NCBI GenBank assembly: GCA_002397465.1
Contig: DHAP01000051.1
Location: 23,062-50,224 of the forward strand
DNA length: 27,163 nucleotides
Reading direction: 5' to 3'
Origin: Caryophanales bacterium UBA4951
GTDB lineage: Bacteria; Bacillota_I; Bacilli_A; RFN20; CAG-826
The notes beneath the pieces are model-generated. The model was not told the origin of the DNA. It did not search any database and saw only the letters and a list, made by a program, of their open reading frames with translations. Positions 1 to 6,130 of the stretch are shown here, piece after piece. Position 1 is the first letter of the stretch; the number at the start of each line of letters is the position of its first letter. The position numbers and the translations under genes were made by a program.

Positions 1-758
1 CCGAGATCTCCTCTGGCGACCATGATTCCATCGGCAACTTTGGCGATTTCCTCGATCTTTTCGACGCCTTCAGGATTCTCGATCTTCGGGATGACTGGGA
101 TGTCCGGCTTGCCATATTTGGTCAAAATGGCGCGGATGGCGAGGACGTCTTCAGGGCGGCGGCAGAAGGAAGCAAAGATGGCATCCATGTCATTTTCGCA
201 TCCGAACTTGAGGTCCGCTTCGTCCTGAGCGGAGATATAAGGCATCGAAAGACGGCTCATCGGAACATTCATGCCCTTTTGATCTTTGATGTAGTGATCG
301 TTCAAAGCTTCGACGACGATTTCTTGATTGGCTTCGTCCTTGTCGGTGATTTTCATCTCCAAGTTGCCATCGTCGATGAGGATGATGTCGCCGATTTTGA
401 CGTCATCGTATAAGCCGGTGTAGGTGCAATAAAATTTCTTGTCGTTGCCCTTCATCGGGGTTTTGGTGATACGCATGACCTGTCCTTTTTTGACGGGGAC
501 AAGTCCGTTTTCCATATATCCGGTTCTGATCTCTGGGCCTTTGGTATCAAGGGCAACAGGGATGTAAATGCCGTATTTCTTCTCGAAGCTGCGGGCGATT
601 TTGACCTTGGCTAATTGCTCTTCGTGAGTGCCATGCGAAAAGTTGACGCGCATGACGTTCATTCCAGCTTTGTAGAGCTTATAGATCATCTCGGGGGTTT
701 CGGAGGCCGGCCCGATCGTGCAGACGATTTTCGTCTTCTTGGTTAAATTCAAATCCAT
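1..758 (-). CDS. pyk: pyruvate kinase (3' part missing, runs off left edge)
   Basis: Converts phosphoenolpyruvate and ADP to pyruvate and ATP in the cytosol, the last step of glycolysis. I translated 252 codons from the ATG at 758. Visible are the N-terminal KTKIVCTIGPAS motif, the substrate-binding MRVNFSHG with Arg37, KGPEIRT (73-79), the catalytic lysine in IPKIENPEG, and the metal-binding MVARGDLG at the cut edge. A full enzyme is about 470-590 residues, so roughly the second half lies outside the window. A GGGAG ribosome binding site lies 8 bases before the ATG and overlaps the end of pfkA. The 13-base gap from pfkA indicates one transcript; pfkA-pyk is the standard Firmicutes pair. No frameshift is seen in the visible part. 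Confidence 0.96.
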   Translation of the reverse strand, partial: MDLNLTKKTKIVCTIGPASETPEMIYKLYKAGMNVMRVNFSHGTHEEQLAKVKIARSFEKKYGIYIPVALDTKGPEIRTGYMENGLVPVKKGQVMRITKTPMKGNDKKFYCTYTGLYDDVKIGDIILIDDGNLEMKITDKDEANQEIVVEALNDHYIKDQKGMNVPMSRLSMPYISAQDEADLKFGCENDMDAIFASFCRRPEDVLAIRAILTKYGKPDIPVIPKIENPEGVEKIEEIAKVADGIMVARGDL

Positions 759-771
759 GTTACTCGCTCCC

Positions 772-1737
772 TTACTTAAGCAAATCGATCAAACGCAGCA
801 TGCTGACGTGCTTGTCACGCGGCAAGGCAAGGGCTTCATAGATGTCATAGTCGACGATTTTGTTGTTGACGAGGCCGATGCAGACACCGCCTTTTCCTTC
901 GACGAGGCAGTCGACGGCATAGGCGCCCATACGGGCGGCCAAGATTCGATCGAAGGCGCTTGGGGCGCCTCCGCGTTGGACGTGGCCGAGGATGTCGGCG
1001 CGGGTGTCAAAGCCAGTTTCGGCTTGGACGCGCTTGGCGAAATCATAGATATTCGGGAAGAGCTTTTCCGAAACGATGACGATGGCACGTTTGTCGGTGT
1101 CCTTGTCATGCATTTCCTTCAAGGTCTTCATGATCTCTTCTTCTGGAACCGGGTGGTCAGGGGTCAAAATCATTTCGACGCCCTCGGCGATGCCTGAGAA
1201 CAAAGCCAGATCACCGCAATGGTTGCCCATTACTTCGATGATTGAGCAGCGGGAATGCGACTCGGTGGTATCACGGATTTTATCGACACAGTCGATGATT
1301 GTGTTAAGGCAGGTGTCGAATCCAATCGTGTAATCGGTCGAGGCGATATCATTATCGATCGTCCCTGGAAGGCCAATGCAATTGATTCCTAGTTCTGTGA
1401 GCTTTTTGGCGCCCATATAAGAACCGTCTCCGCCGATGACGACGACGGCTTGGATGCCTTTGGCTTTCAGTTGTTCGACGGCCTTTTCACGGACCGATTC
1501 TTCTTTGAATTCCGGAAGGCGGGCCGTTCTTAAAATAGTTCCGCCGCGGTTGATAATGTCCGAGACGGATTTGCGATCCATCTTGACGATGTTGCCTTCG
1601 ACGAGACCTTTGTAGCCATCATAAACGCCATAGACTTCAAGGCCATATGAAAGACCAGTTCTGACGACGGCGCGGATTGCGCTGTTCATGCCGGGCGAAT
1701 CTCCGCCCGAAGTTAGGATTCCGATTCTTTGAATCAT
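772..1737 (-). CDS. pfkA: ATP-dependent 6-phosphofructokinase
   Basis: Phosphorylates fructose-6-phosphate with ATP at the committed step of glycolysis. With the start at 1737 the protein is 321 residues, the usual length for bacterial PfkA. Motifs are GGDSPGMN (11-18), the ATP-site GGDGS (102-106), and PGTIDND (124-130) with the catalytic aspartate. Glycine rather than lysine before TIDND marks the ATP-using and not the pyrophosphate-using type. MGNHCGDLA and GHVQRGGAPSAFDR follow. The frame stays open upstream to a GTG at 1773. I prefer 1737 because the protein then starts right at the conserved IGILTSGGD strand and a GAGG site sits 6 bases before it. First gene of the pfkA-pyk operon. Confidence 0.95.
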   Translation of the reverse strand: MIQRIGILTSGGDSPGMNSAIRAVVRTGLSYGLEVYGVYDGYKGLVEGNIVKMDRKSVSDIINRGGTILRTARLPEFKEESVREKAVEQLKAKGIQAVVVIGGDGSYMGAKKLTELGINCIGLPGTIDNDIASTDYTIGFDTCLNTIIDCVDKIRDTTESHSRCSIIEVMGNHCGDLALFSGIAEGVEMILTPDHPVPEEEIMKTLKEMHDKDTDKRAIVIVSEKLFPNIYDFAKRVQAETGFDTRADILGHVQRGGAPSAFDRILAARMGAYAVDCLVEGKGGVCIGLVNNKIVDYDIYEALALPRDKHVSMLRLIDLLK

Positions 1738-1759
1738 GTCTTGCCTCAATTCGCCTTTC

Positions 1760-1790
1760 ATTATAATCCTCACTTTCTTCCTAAAGGAAG
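1760..1790 (-). promoter_or_regulatory. candidate pfkA promoter with palindrome
   Basis: A perfect TATAAT (minus strand, 1765-1760) lies about 23 bases before the chosen pfkA start. No good -35 is present (TCCTTT at 17-bp spacing). The -35 zone is covered by a perfect inverted repeat, CTTCCT-AA-AGGAAG, at 1777-1790, which could be an operator. The promoter assignment is inference. If transcription starts near 1753, the GTG at 1773 could not be used. Confidence 0.4.
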
Positions 1791-1830
1791 TCCAACGGCC
1801 ATTTTTAGAAGAAAATACCGATTTAGTATG

Positions 1831-1848
1831 GATTATTCGGAAATAATC
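1831..1848. repeat. 18-bp inverted repeat GATTATT-CGGA-AATAATC
   Basis: Perfect 7-bp arms with a 4-base centre, in the middle of the divergent region between pfkA and the kinase-like gene. It lies just upstream of the expected -35 position of the plus-strand gene. It could be an operator serving either gene. No regulator family is recognised from the sequence. Confidence 0.45.
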
Positions 1849-1871
1849 GTCTTTCTAAGGCCGAAAATAGC

Positions 1872-1885
1872 TATAGAATACAAGT
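1872..1885 (+). promoter_or_regulatory. -10 box directly before GTG start, probable leaderless start
   Basis: TATAGAAT at 1872-1879 is followed by only six bases before the GTG at 1886. There is no Shine-Dalgarno-like sequence, and no convincing -35 was found. The normal -10 to +1 distance would place the transcript start on the GTG itself. Confidence 0.4.
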
Positions 1886-2404
1886 GTGAGCAATTTCTAT
1901 ATCAACGGGGAGCGGTATTTCCCAACCAAGCTGCTAGGGAAAGGCAAGGGCGGATACTCCTATCTTTGCCATGATGAAGAAGGCGTTCATTACGTCGTCA
2001 AAAAGATTCATCATGAGCCATGCTCTTTTTATAAGTTCGGAAACAAAATTCAAGCAGAGATGGACTGCTATGACTATCTCCTTAAGTGCGGGATCAGAGT
2101 GCCGGAATGCTATTACATAGATTTGGAGCAGGAACTCGTTCTCAAAGAATACATCAGGGGCCGGAATATCGCCGACATGATCAAAAGAAAACAGGATGTC
2201 AGCAAGTGCGTTCCCCAAGTTGAGGAAATGGCAAGATTAGCCAACGAGAACGGCGTCAACATCGATTACTATCCAGCCAACTTCATCCTAAGAAAGGGAC
2301 TCCTATACTATATTGATTACGAGACCAGCAAATTTGATAAGCGCTACACCTTCGAAAACTGGGGACGGAACTACTGGATCGGCAAGAAAAGCCTCGATAA
2401 ATAA
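1886..2404 (+). CDS. small protein-kinase-like fold protein (172 aa)
   Basis: A single-domain, compact kinase-like protein resembling the RIO/Bud32 and phosphotransferase branch; its substrate is unknown. The expected pieces are present in order. These are a glycine-rich loop GKGKGG (18-23), the ATP lysine in VVKKI (Lys39), and a probable helix-C glutamate at Glu58. A catalytic-loop equivalent NIDYYPAN has Asp127 and Asn132 with the same D-x4-N spacing as HGDLHPGN. IDYE (Asp144) stands in the DFG position. The usual catalytic-loop His is replaced by Asn125. The C-terminal tail has a conserved-looking FENWGRNYW. At 172 residues it lacks most of a large C-lobe. The GTG start is the only sensible one and has no ribosome binding site. 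It is transcribed away from pfkA and towards dnaB. The fold call is from motifs; the function is open. Confidence 0.7.
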   Translation: MSNFYINGERYFPTKLLGKGKGGYSYLCHDEEGVHYVVKKIHHEPCSFYKFGNKIQAEMDCYDYLLKCGIRVPECYYIDLEQELVLKEYIRGRNIADMIKRKQDVSKCVPQVEEMARLANENGVNIDYYPANFILRKGLLYYIDYETSKFDKRYTFENWGRNYWIGKKSLDK

Positions 2405-2406
2405 AT

Positions 2407-2493
2407 TGTGGATATTTCCACTCCTGAATGTGGATAAGTAGTTATTCGTGGGGACTTATCTATTTTTTGCCTTCTTAACGATTGTGGATAAGT
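2407..2493 (+). promoter_or_regulatory. DnaA-box cluster upstream of dnaB-dnaI
   Basis: Two perfect matches to the DnaA box TTATCCACA, read as TGTGGATAA on the plus strand, lie at 2429-2437 and 2483-2491. Both extend to an identical 11-mer, TGTGGATAAGT. A one-mismatch copy, TGTGGATAT, lies at 2407-2415, inside a GTGGA-TATT-TCCAC inverted repeat. A weak two-mismatch site, TTATCTAGA, is at 2521-2529. The perfect boxes share orientation and are 54 bp apart, about five helical turns. The position suggests DnaA control of the primosome operon. dnaA itself is not in the window, so this need not be oriC. Confidence 0.7.
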
Positions 2494-2545
2494 CAATAAA
2501 GTATAGAGTTTATCGAATGTTTATCTAGATTAGGCTAATTCATGA

Positions 2546-2563
2546 TGGTATAGTAATCAGGCT
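2546..2563 (+). promoter_or_regulatory. extended -10 promoter for dnaB, probable leaderless start
   Basis: TGGTATAGT (TGn plus a -10 at 2549-2554) is a good extended -10 element. Nine bases separate it from the dnaB ATG at 2564. The nearest purine run, AGG, is only two bases from the ATG and so too close to act as a ribosome binding site. No clear -35 was seen. The DnaA boxes lie 55-140 bases upstream. Confidence 0.45.
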
Positions 2564-3832
2564 ATGATTGATGTGAGCCCCAGCGATTTATTTGAAGTCA
2601 GAAAAGAATCACTTTTCTCAAACCTCGACGAAGATTACCTTTTCGATCTTTATCTCCCGCTCGTCGGAGTGAAGGCGGTGGGCTTTTACCTCGCCTTGTT
2701 CCACATGCAGGAAGACATCAGCCACTCCCACGAGGAATTCCTGACCCAGTGTCAGTCATCGGTCGGGGAATTCAGCGCGGCCATGCCGTCACTAGAGGCT
2801 CTTGGGTTAGTTGCCACATACCTGAAAAAAGAGGAGAAATACAACTATTTAGTGTATTGCCTATACGCTCCAAAGACTCCGAAAGAGTTCTTCTCTAATA
2901 TACTTCTCATCGGAACTTTAAGACATTATTTAGACAAAGTACAAATTAAGGCGATAACTGACAAATATGCCGTTTTGCCGCCTCCGGAAGGCTTTGAGGA
3001 CGTCTCAAGCCCCTTCAGGGATTACTTCTCTTTGGACATTGATGACAAAAGCATCCCCGTGGAAGCTAGTTCCATCAAAGGCCATGGCAGCGCAGCCATC
3101 AAGACAGGCTTTGACAAAAACGGATTTTTGAGGTCTCTGATGGCGGATGACCCTCGTTTTGGGACTAAGTCATTCTCGAAAGAGGAAATGGTCAAAATAG
3201 CTCGCGTCGCCGCTTTGTATAGCTACAGCGAATCAGCCATGGCGGACTTCATTTTGGACTGCTATACATTTGCTAAGCCCTATGGCGAGCGGGTCGATTT
3301 TTATCTATTAGAGAAAAAAGCCCAAGAAAACATCAAATACACCCATCTTCATAGCCTTGGCGGAAGTCAGGAGAATCTTTCCATCAAAGGAGATTCCTCT
3401 TTATCCGTCATTCTCCGCTCGATGGACAAACTTACCCCTGAGCAGTTCTTAAGAAAACTCCAAAAAGACAATAAGCCAGCGACGGCCGATCTTAAGCTAG
3501 TCAATGATTTGGTGGTGGAGATGGGCTTGCCCCAAGGGCCATGCAACGCCCTGATCCTTTTCATGATCGTCAGAAACGGCGGGATCTTGTCGCGCCCATA
3601 CATGGAAAAAATCGCGGCCGGGATGGTCAGAAACGGGCTCACGAACGCTTTAGACGCCATGAACTACCTCACAAGCACCGCCAAGAAGAAGCAAAAAAGC
3701 GATGATGCCAAAAGCAATGGCACGGCCCCAAAAGAAGAAGCCCATGTCAGCGTTTCCTCTCCTGATGAAAAAGTCTCAGACAGCGAATTCCAGGATCTCA
3801 TGAACGACCTTTATACCCCGGAGAAGAAATAA
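2564..3832 (+). CDS. dnaB: replication initiation / membrane attachment protein DnaB (Gram-positive type)
   Basis: Primosome protein of the Bacillus DnaB/DnaD family, not the replicative helicase. In B. subtilis it acts with DnaD and DnaI to load the helicase at origins and restart sites. It is 422 residues, close to the family's 400-470. The N-terminal half (about 1-150) looks like the winged-helix DnaD-like domain: a Leu/Phe-rich start (SLFSNLDEDYLFDLYLPLVG), then LGLVATYLKKE and the YCLYAPKTPKEFFSN segment. The C-terminal DnaD-type helical domain is near 285-370 (DKLTPEQFLRKL, GLPQGPCNALILFMI). After about 375 the tail is Lys/Ser/Glu-rich and probably disordered. The stop is immediately followed by the dnaI ATG, so the two are co-expressed. 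The identification rests on family resemblance plus the dnaI neighbour. Confidence 0.85.
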   Translation: MIDVSPSDLFEVRKESLFSNLDEDYLFDLYLPLVGVKAVGFYLALFHMQEDISHSHEEFLTQCQSSVGEFSAAMPSLEALGLVATYLKKEEKYNYLVYCLYAPKTPKEFFSNILLIGTLRHYLDKVQIKAITDKYAVLPPPEGFEDVSSPFRDYFSLDIDDKSIPVEASSIKGHGSAAIKTGFDKNGFLRSLMADDPRFGTKSFSKEEMVKIARVAALYSYSESAMADFILDCYTFAKPYGERVDFYLLEKKAQENIKYTHLHSLGGSQENLSIKGDSSLSVILRSMDKLTPEQFLRKLQKDNKPATADLKLVNDLVVEMGLPQGPCNALILFMIVRNGGILSRPYMEKIAAGMVRNGLTNALDAMNYLTSTAKKKQKSDDAKSNGTAPKEEAHVSVSSPDEKVSDSEFQDLMNDLYTPEKK

Positions 3833-4753
3833 ATGAAGGAACTGAATAAGGATTTCTCCTTTTTCACGAAGATGGGGAAGAGCGATGAAGCCTTCAAGAA
3901 ACTTTGCCAAGATGAGGAGCTGAGAAGAAGACTCAGCCCTTTGAAGCTAACTGACAAAGATATTTTCGACAACTTTCCATTAATCGATTCATACCATGAT
4001 GACTATCAAGCCTGCGAATCGTGCCCAGGGAAAGACAAATGCCCAAAAGAGCTGCCGCTCACGATGGTCGAAATAAGAAAAGAAAACGGCGTTCTTCATC
4101 GCTATATCGTGCCTTGCTCAAAAAATGATTCGCTCAAGGATCCGCGTTATTCATTTTTGGAACCATATCGTGATTTTCCTGAGGAATGGCTCGATAATTC
4201 CCGCTTCTCCCTTCCTAGGACCAAACGGGTGATGACTGTTTTCAAATCTTTCAAAGAAGCTCTCAACGATTCTGATCATCCTTGGGTTTACCTCGAAGGC
4301 GAAGAGAATGCCGGGAAGAGCTTTTTGCTCTCATCGTTTTCCATCGGCTATGGGAAAACCGGAAAGAACATCGCGTTCGTGAACACTCCTCAAAGATTCG
4401 ACCAACTTAAGTTCTTTTCGGTCAAAGAAAGAGGCACGTTCGACGATTTGATGGTTCGCTTAGCGAGCGCGCCGCTCCTCGTCCTTGATGATTTCGGAAA
4501 GGAATTCCATTCCGATTACGTGAGGGACACCATCCTTTTGCCTTTGCTTTACGTGAGGGCCAACCATAAGCTCATGACTTTTTTCTCGAGCCGTTATTCG
4601 CTCGGCCAGATCGAAAAACTCTGGTCGTATTCGGCCTTGAGCAAAGAAAAAGCCCCGGAGATCGTCGCCTTGATTAAAGACAACATCGCCTCAACGGGGC
4701 CCGTTATCGTCGAAAAGGGATTCGAAAGCTATTTGTCGAGCAAGAAGTCGTAG
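3833..4753 (+). CDS. dnaI: primosomal helicase loader DnaI
   Basis: AAA+ ATPase that binds the replicative helicase and delivers it to DNA. It is 306 residues, matching B. subtilis DnaI (311). The N-terminal region carries a zinc-binding cluster, Cys61, Cys64 and Cys70 (ACESCPGKDKCP), with His89/Cys95 as possible fourth ligands. The AAA+ domain has Walker A GEENAGKS (156-163), Walker B LLVLDDFG (Asp219, Asp220), and an SSRYS motif in the sensor region. It begins on the base after the dnaB stop; GGAG at the end of dnaB, nine bases upstream, is its likely ribosome binding site. Its last 25 bases overlap the 3' end of the mutM::coaE gene on the other strand, and no terminator is visible between them. 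Confidence 0.92.
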   Translation: MKELNKDFSFFTKMGKSDEAFKKLCQDEELRRRLSPLKLTDKDIFDNFPLIDSYHDDYQACESCPGKDKCPKELPLTMVEIRKENGVLHRYIVPCSKNDSLKDPRYSFLEPYRDFPEEWLDNSRFSLPRTKRVMTVFKSFKEALNDSDHPWVYLEGEENAGKSFLLSSFSIGYGKTGKNIAFVNTPQRFDQLKFFSVKERGTFDDLMVRLASAPLLVLDDFGKEFHSDYVRDTILLPLLYVRANHKLMTFFSSRYSLGQIEKLWSYSALSKEKAPEIVALIKDNIASTGPVIVEKGFESYLSSKKS

Positions 4754-6126
4754 CTCTCAAGCTCTTTCTTCAGGTGGTTTATGTCATAGTTGGCGTCGAT
4801 GACGATGCCAGCTTTTTTCTTGGCCTTTCCGCGTGGGAACCCTGAATTGATGGCCAAGCTGGTCTTGGGGTCTTTGCCTCTTTCGACCAAGCGGGCGATC
4901 TGAGTCTTTTCGTTTGCCTCGACGTAGATGATAAGGTCACAGATTTCCTCAAGAGGCGAGTCAATCAGCAAAGGCACGTCAATGACGATCCGTTTGGCCT
5001 TTGAATTATTAATCTCTTCTTCGATTCGTTTATAAACCAACGGGTGGATGAAAGAATCAAGTTTTTCCTTGTTCGCTCCATCCAAAAGCACCTTGCTTAA
5101 GTAATCCCTATCGACGTTTCCGTCTTTGATGGCTTCTTCGCCGAATAAGGATGACAAGCCATTTTTGACATCGCTTTCCATATATAAGGAAGAGACGATG
5201 GCGTCGGCGTCTATCTTTTGATAACCATTCGACTCAAGGTAAGTCGAGACGCTGGATTTGCCAGAGGCAATCGGGCCCGTCACGCCGACGATCAAAGGCT
5301 TTCCCTCGATATGCTGGCAAATTGGGCAATAGACGGTGCCGCGCCCCCCAATCGAGATCTTTCGGAGCGGGAATCCGCAGCGGGAGCAGGGGGTGTTGCC
5401 CTTCCCATAAGCCAAAAGCTCATTTTGCATCATGCCTGAGACGCCCTCTTTAGGATGATAGCTTCTTATGGTGGAACCGCCGTTCTTGATGGCTTCCCTT
5501 AAAATTCTGATGGACTCCTTTTTGATGGCTTCCGCTTGTTTGAGGCTGATGAGATTAGCCTCCATCTTCGGGTTGATCTTCGTGGCGAAAAGGACTTCGT
5601 CGTCATAGATGTTGCCTAGCCCAGAAATGAGGGTCTGGTCGAGCAAAGCTTCTTTTATCGGTTCGCTTTTCCTTCGCTGGAGACCTTTATGGAAGGTGTT
5701 GACGTCGAGATCCCAAGGCTCAGGGCCTAAGAGGGATAAAGGCGGGTTTAATAGATAATCCTTCTCGTTTGAAAGCATCAAGATGCCAAACTTCCTGACG
5801 TCATTGAAGCGAAGCGAGCTTCCATCGGTGAAATCGTATATGAGGACATCATGTTTGTCAGGGACATCGCTAGAACGCCCCTCGAAGTATTTGCCCTCCA
5901 TCCGTAGATGGGAGATGACGACCTTGTCATGGGTTAGGTGAAAGACTAAGAACTTTCCTTTTCTAGTGACGTCCAAGAAGGTTTCGCCTATGAGAGAAGC
6001 CAAGAAAACATCAGGGTCCGAGACGATGCTCTTTTTGCGGAAGCAGCGGATGTCTTTGATGCTCTTGCCCTTCACGATGGGCTGCAAAATCGTTTTGATC
6101 GTCTCAACTTCTGGTAATTCTGGCAT
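4729..6126 (-). CDS. mutM-coaE: fused formamidopyrimidine-DNA glycosylase / dephospho-CoA kinase
   Basis: One unbroken 465-residue frame holds two whole enzymes. Residues 1-273 are MutM, which removes oxidised purines such as 8-oxoguanine and cuts the abasic site. It shows the N-terminal PELPEVE with catalytic Pro2 and Glu3, the RKGK lysine (near 57), SGLGNIYDDEVLF (Asn172), and a C-terminal zinc finger (Cys247, Cys250, Cys267, Cys270) with Arg262. Residues about 279-465 are CoaE, which makes CoA from dephospho-CoA. It shows P-loop GVTGPIASGKSS (281-292), DADAI (306-310), HPLVY (361-365) and VIDVPLL. Only about five residues join them, with no methionine between. The frame opens earlier at 6174, but Pro2 must be N-terminal, so ATG 6126 is the start. 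It has an AAGGA site overlapping the end of polA, which stops four bases upstream. mutM and coaE are close neighbours in many Firmicutes, which makes a fusion plausible. Confidence 0.9.
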   Translation of the reverse strand: MPELPEVETIKTILQPIVKGKSIKDIRCFRKKSIVSDPDVFLASLIGETFLDVTRKGKFLVFHLTHDKVVISHLRMEGKYFEGRSSDVPDKHDVLIYDFTDGSSLRFNDVRKFGILMLSNEKDYLLNPPLSLLGPEPWDLDVNTFHKGLQRRKSEPIKEALLDQTLISGLGNIYDDEVLFATKINPKMEANLISLKQAEAIKKESIRILREAIKNGGSTIRSYHPKEGVSGMMQNELLAYGKGNTPCSRCGFPLRKISIGGRGTVYCPICQHIEGKPLIVGVTGPIASGKSSVSTYLESNGYQKIDADAIVSSLYMESDVKNGLSSLFGEEAIKDGNVDRDYLSKVLLDGANKEKLDSFIHPLVYKRIEEEINNSKAKRIVIDVPLLIDSPLEEICDLIIYVEANEKTQIARLVERGKDPKTSLAINSGFPRGKAKKKAGIVIDANYDINHLKKELESYDFLLDK

Positions 6127-6130
6127 TTTT

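Noticed and set aside
1737..1773. Extended pfkA start at the GTG at 1773
   Set aside because: The extra 12 residues are not part of the PfkA fold, the ATG at 1737 has its own GAGG site, and the extension covers the likely -10 box.
2405..2563. Chromosomal replication origin
   Set aside because: There are DnaA boxes and AT-rich DNA, but only two perfect boxes, no dnaA or dnaN nearby and no clear unwinding element. Gene control is the simpler reading.
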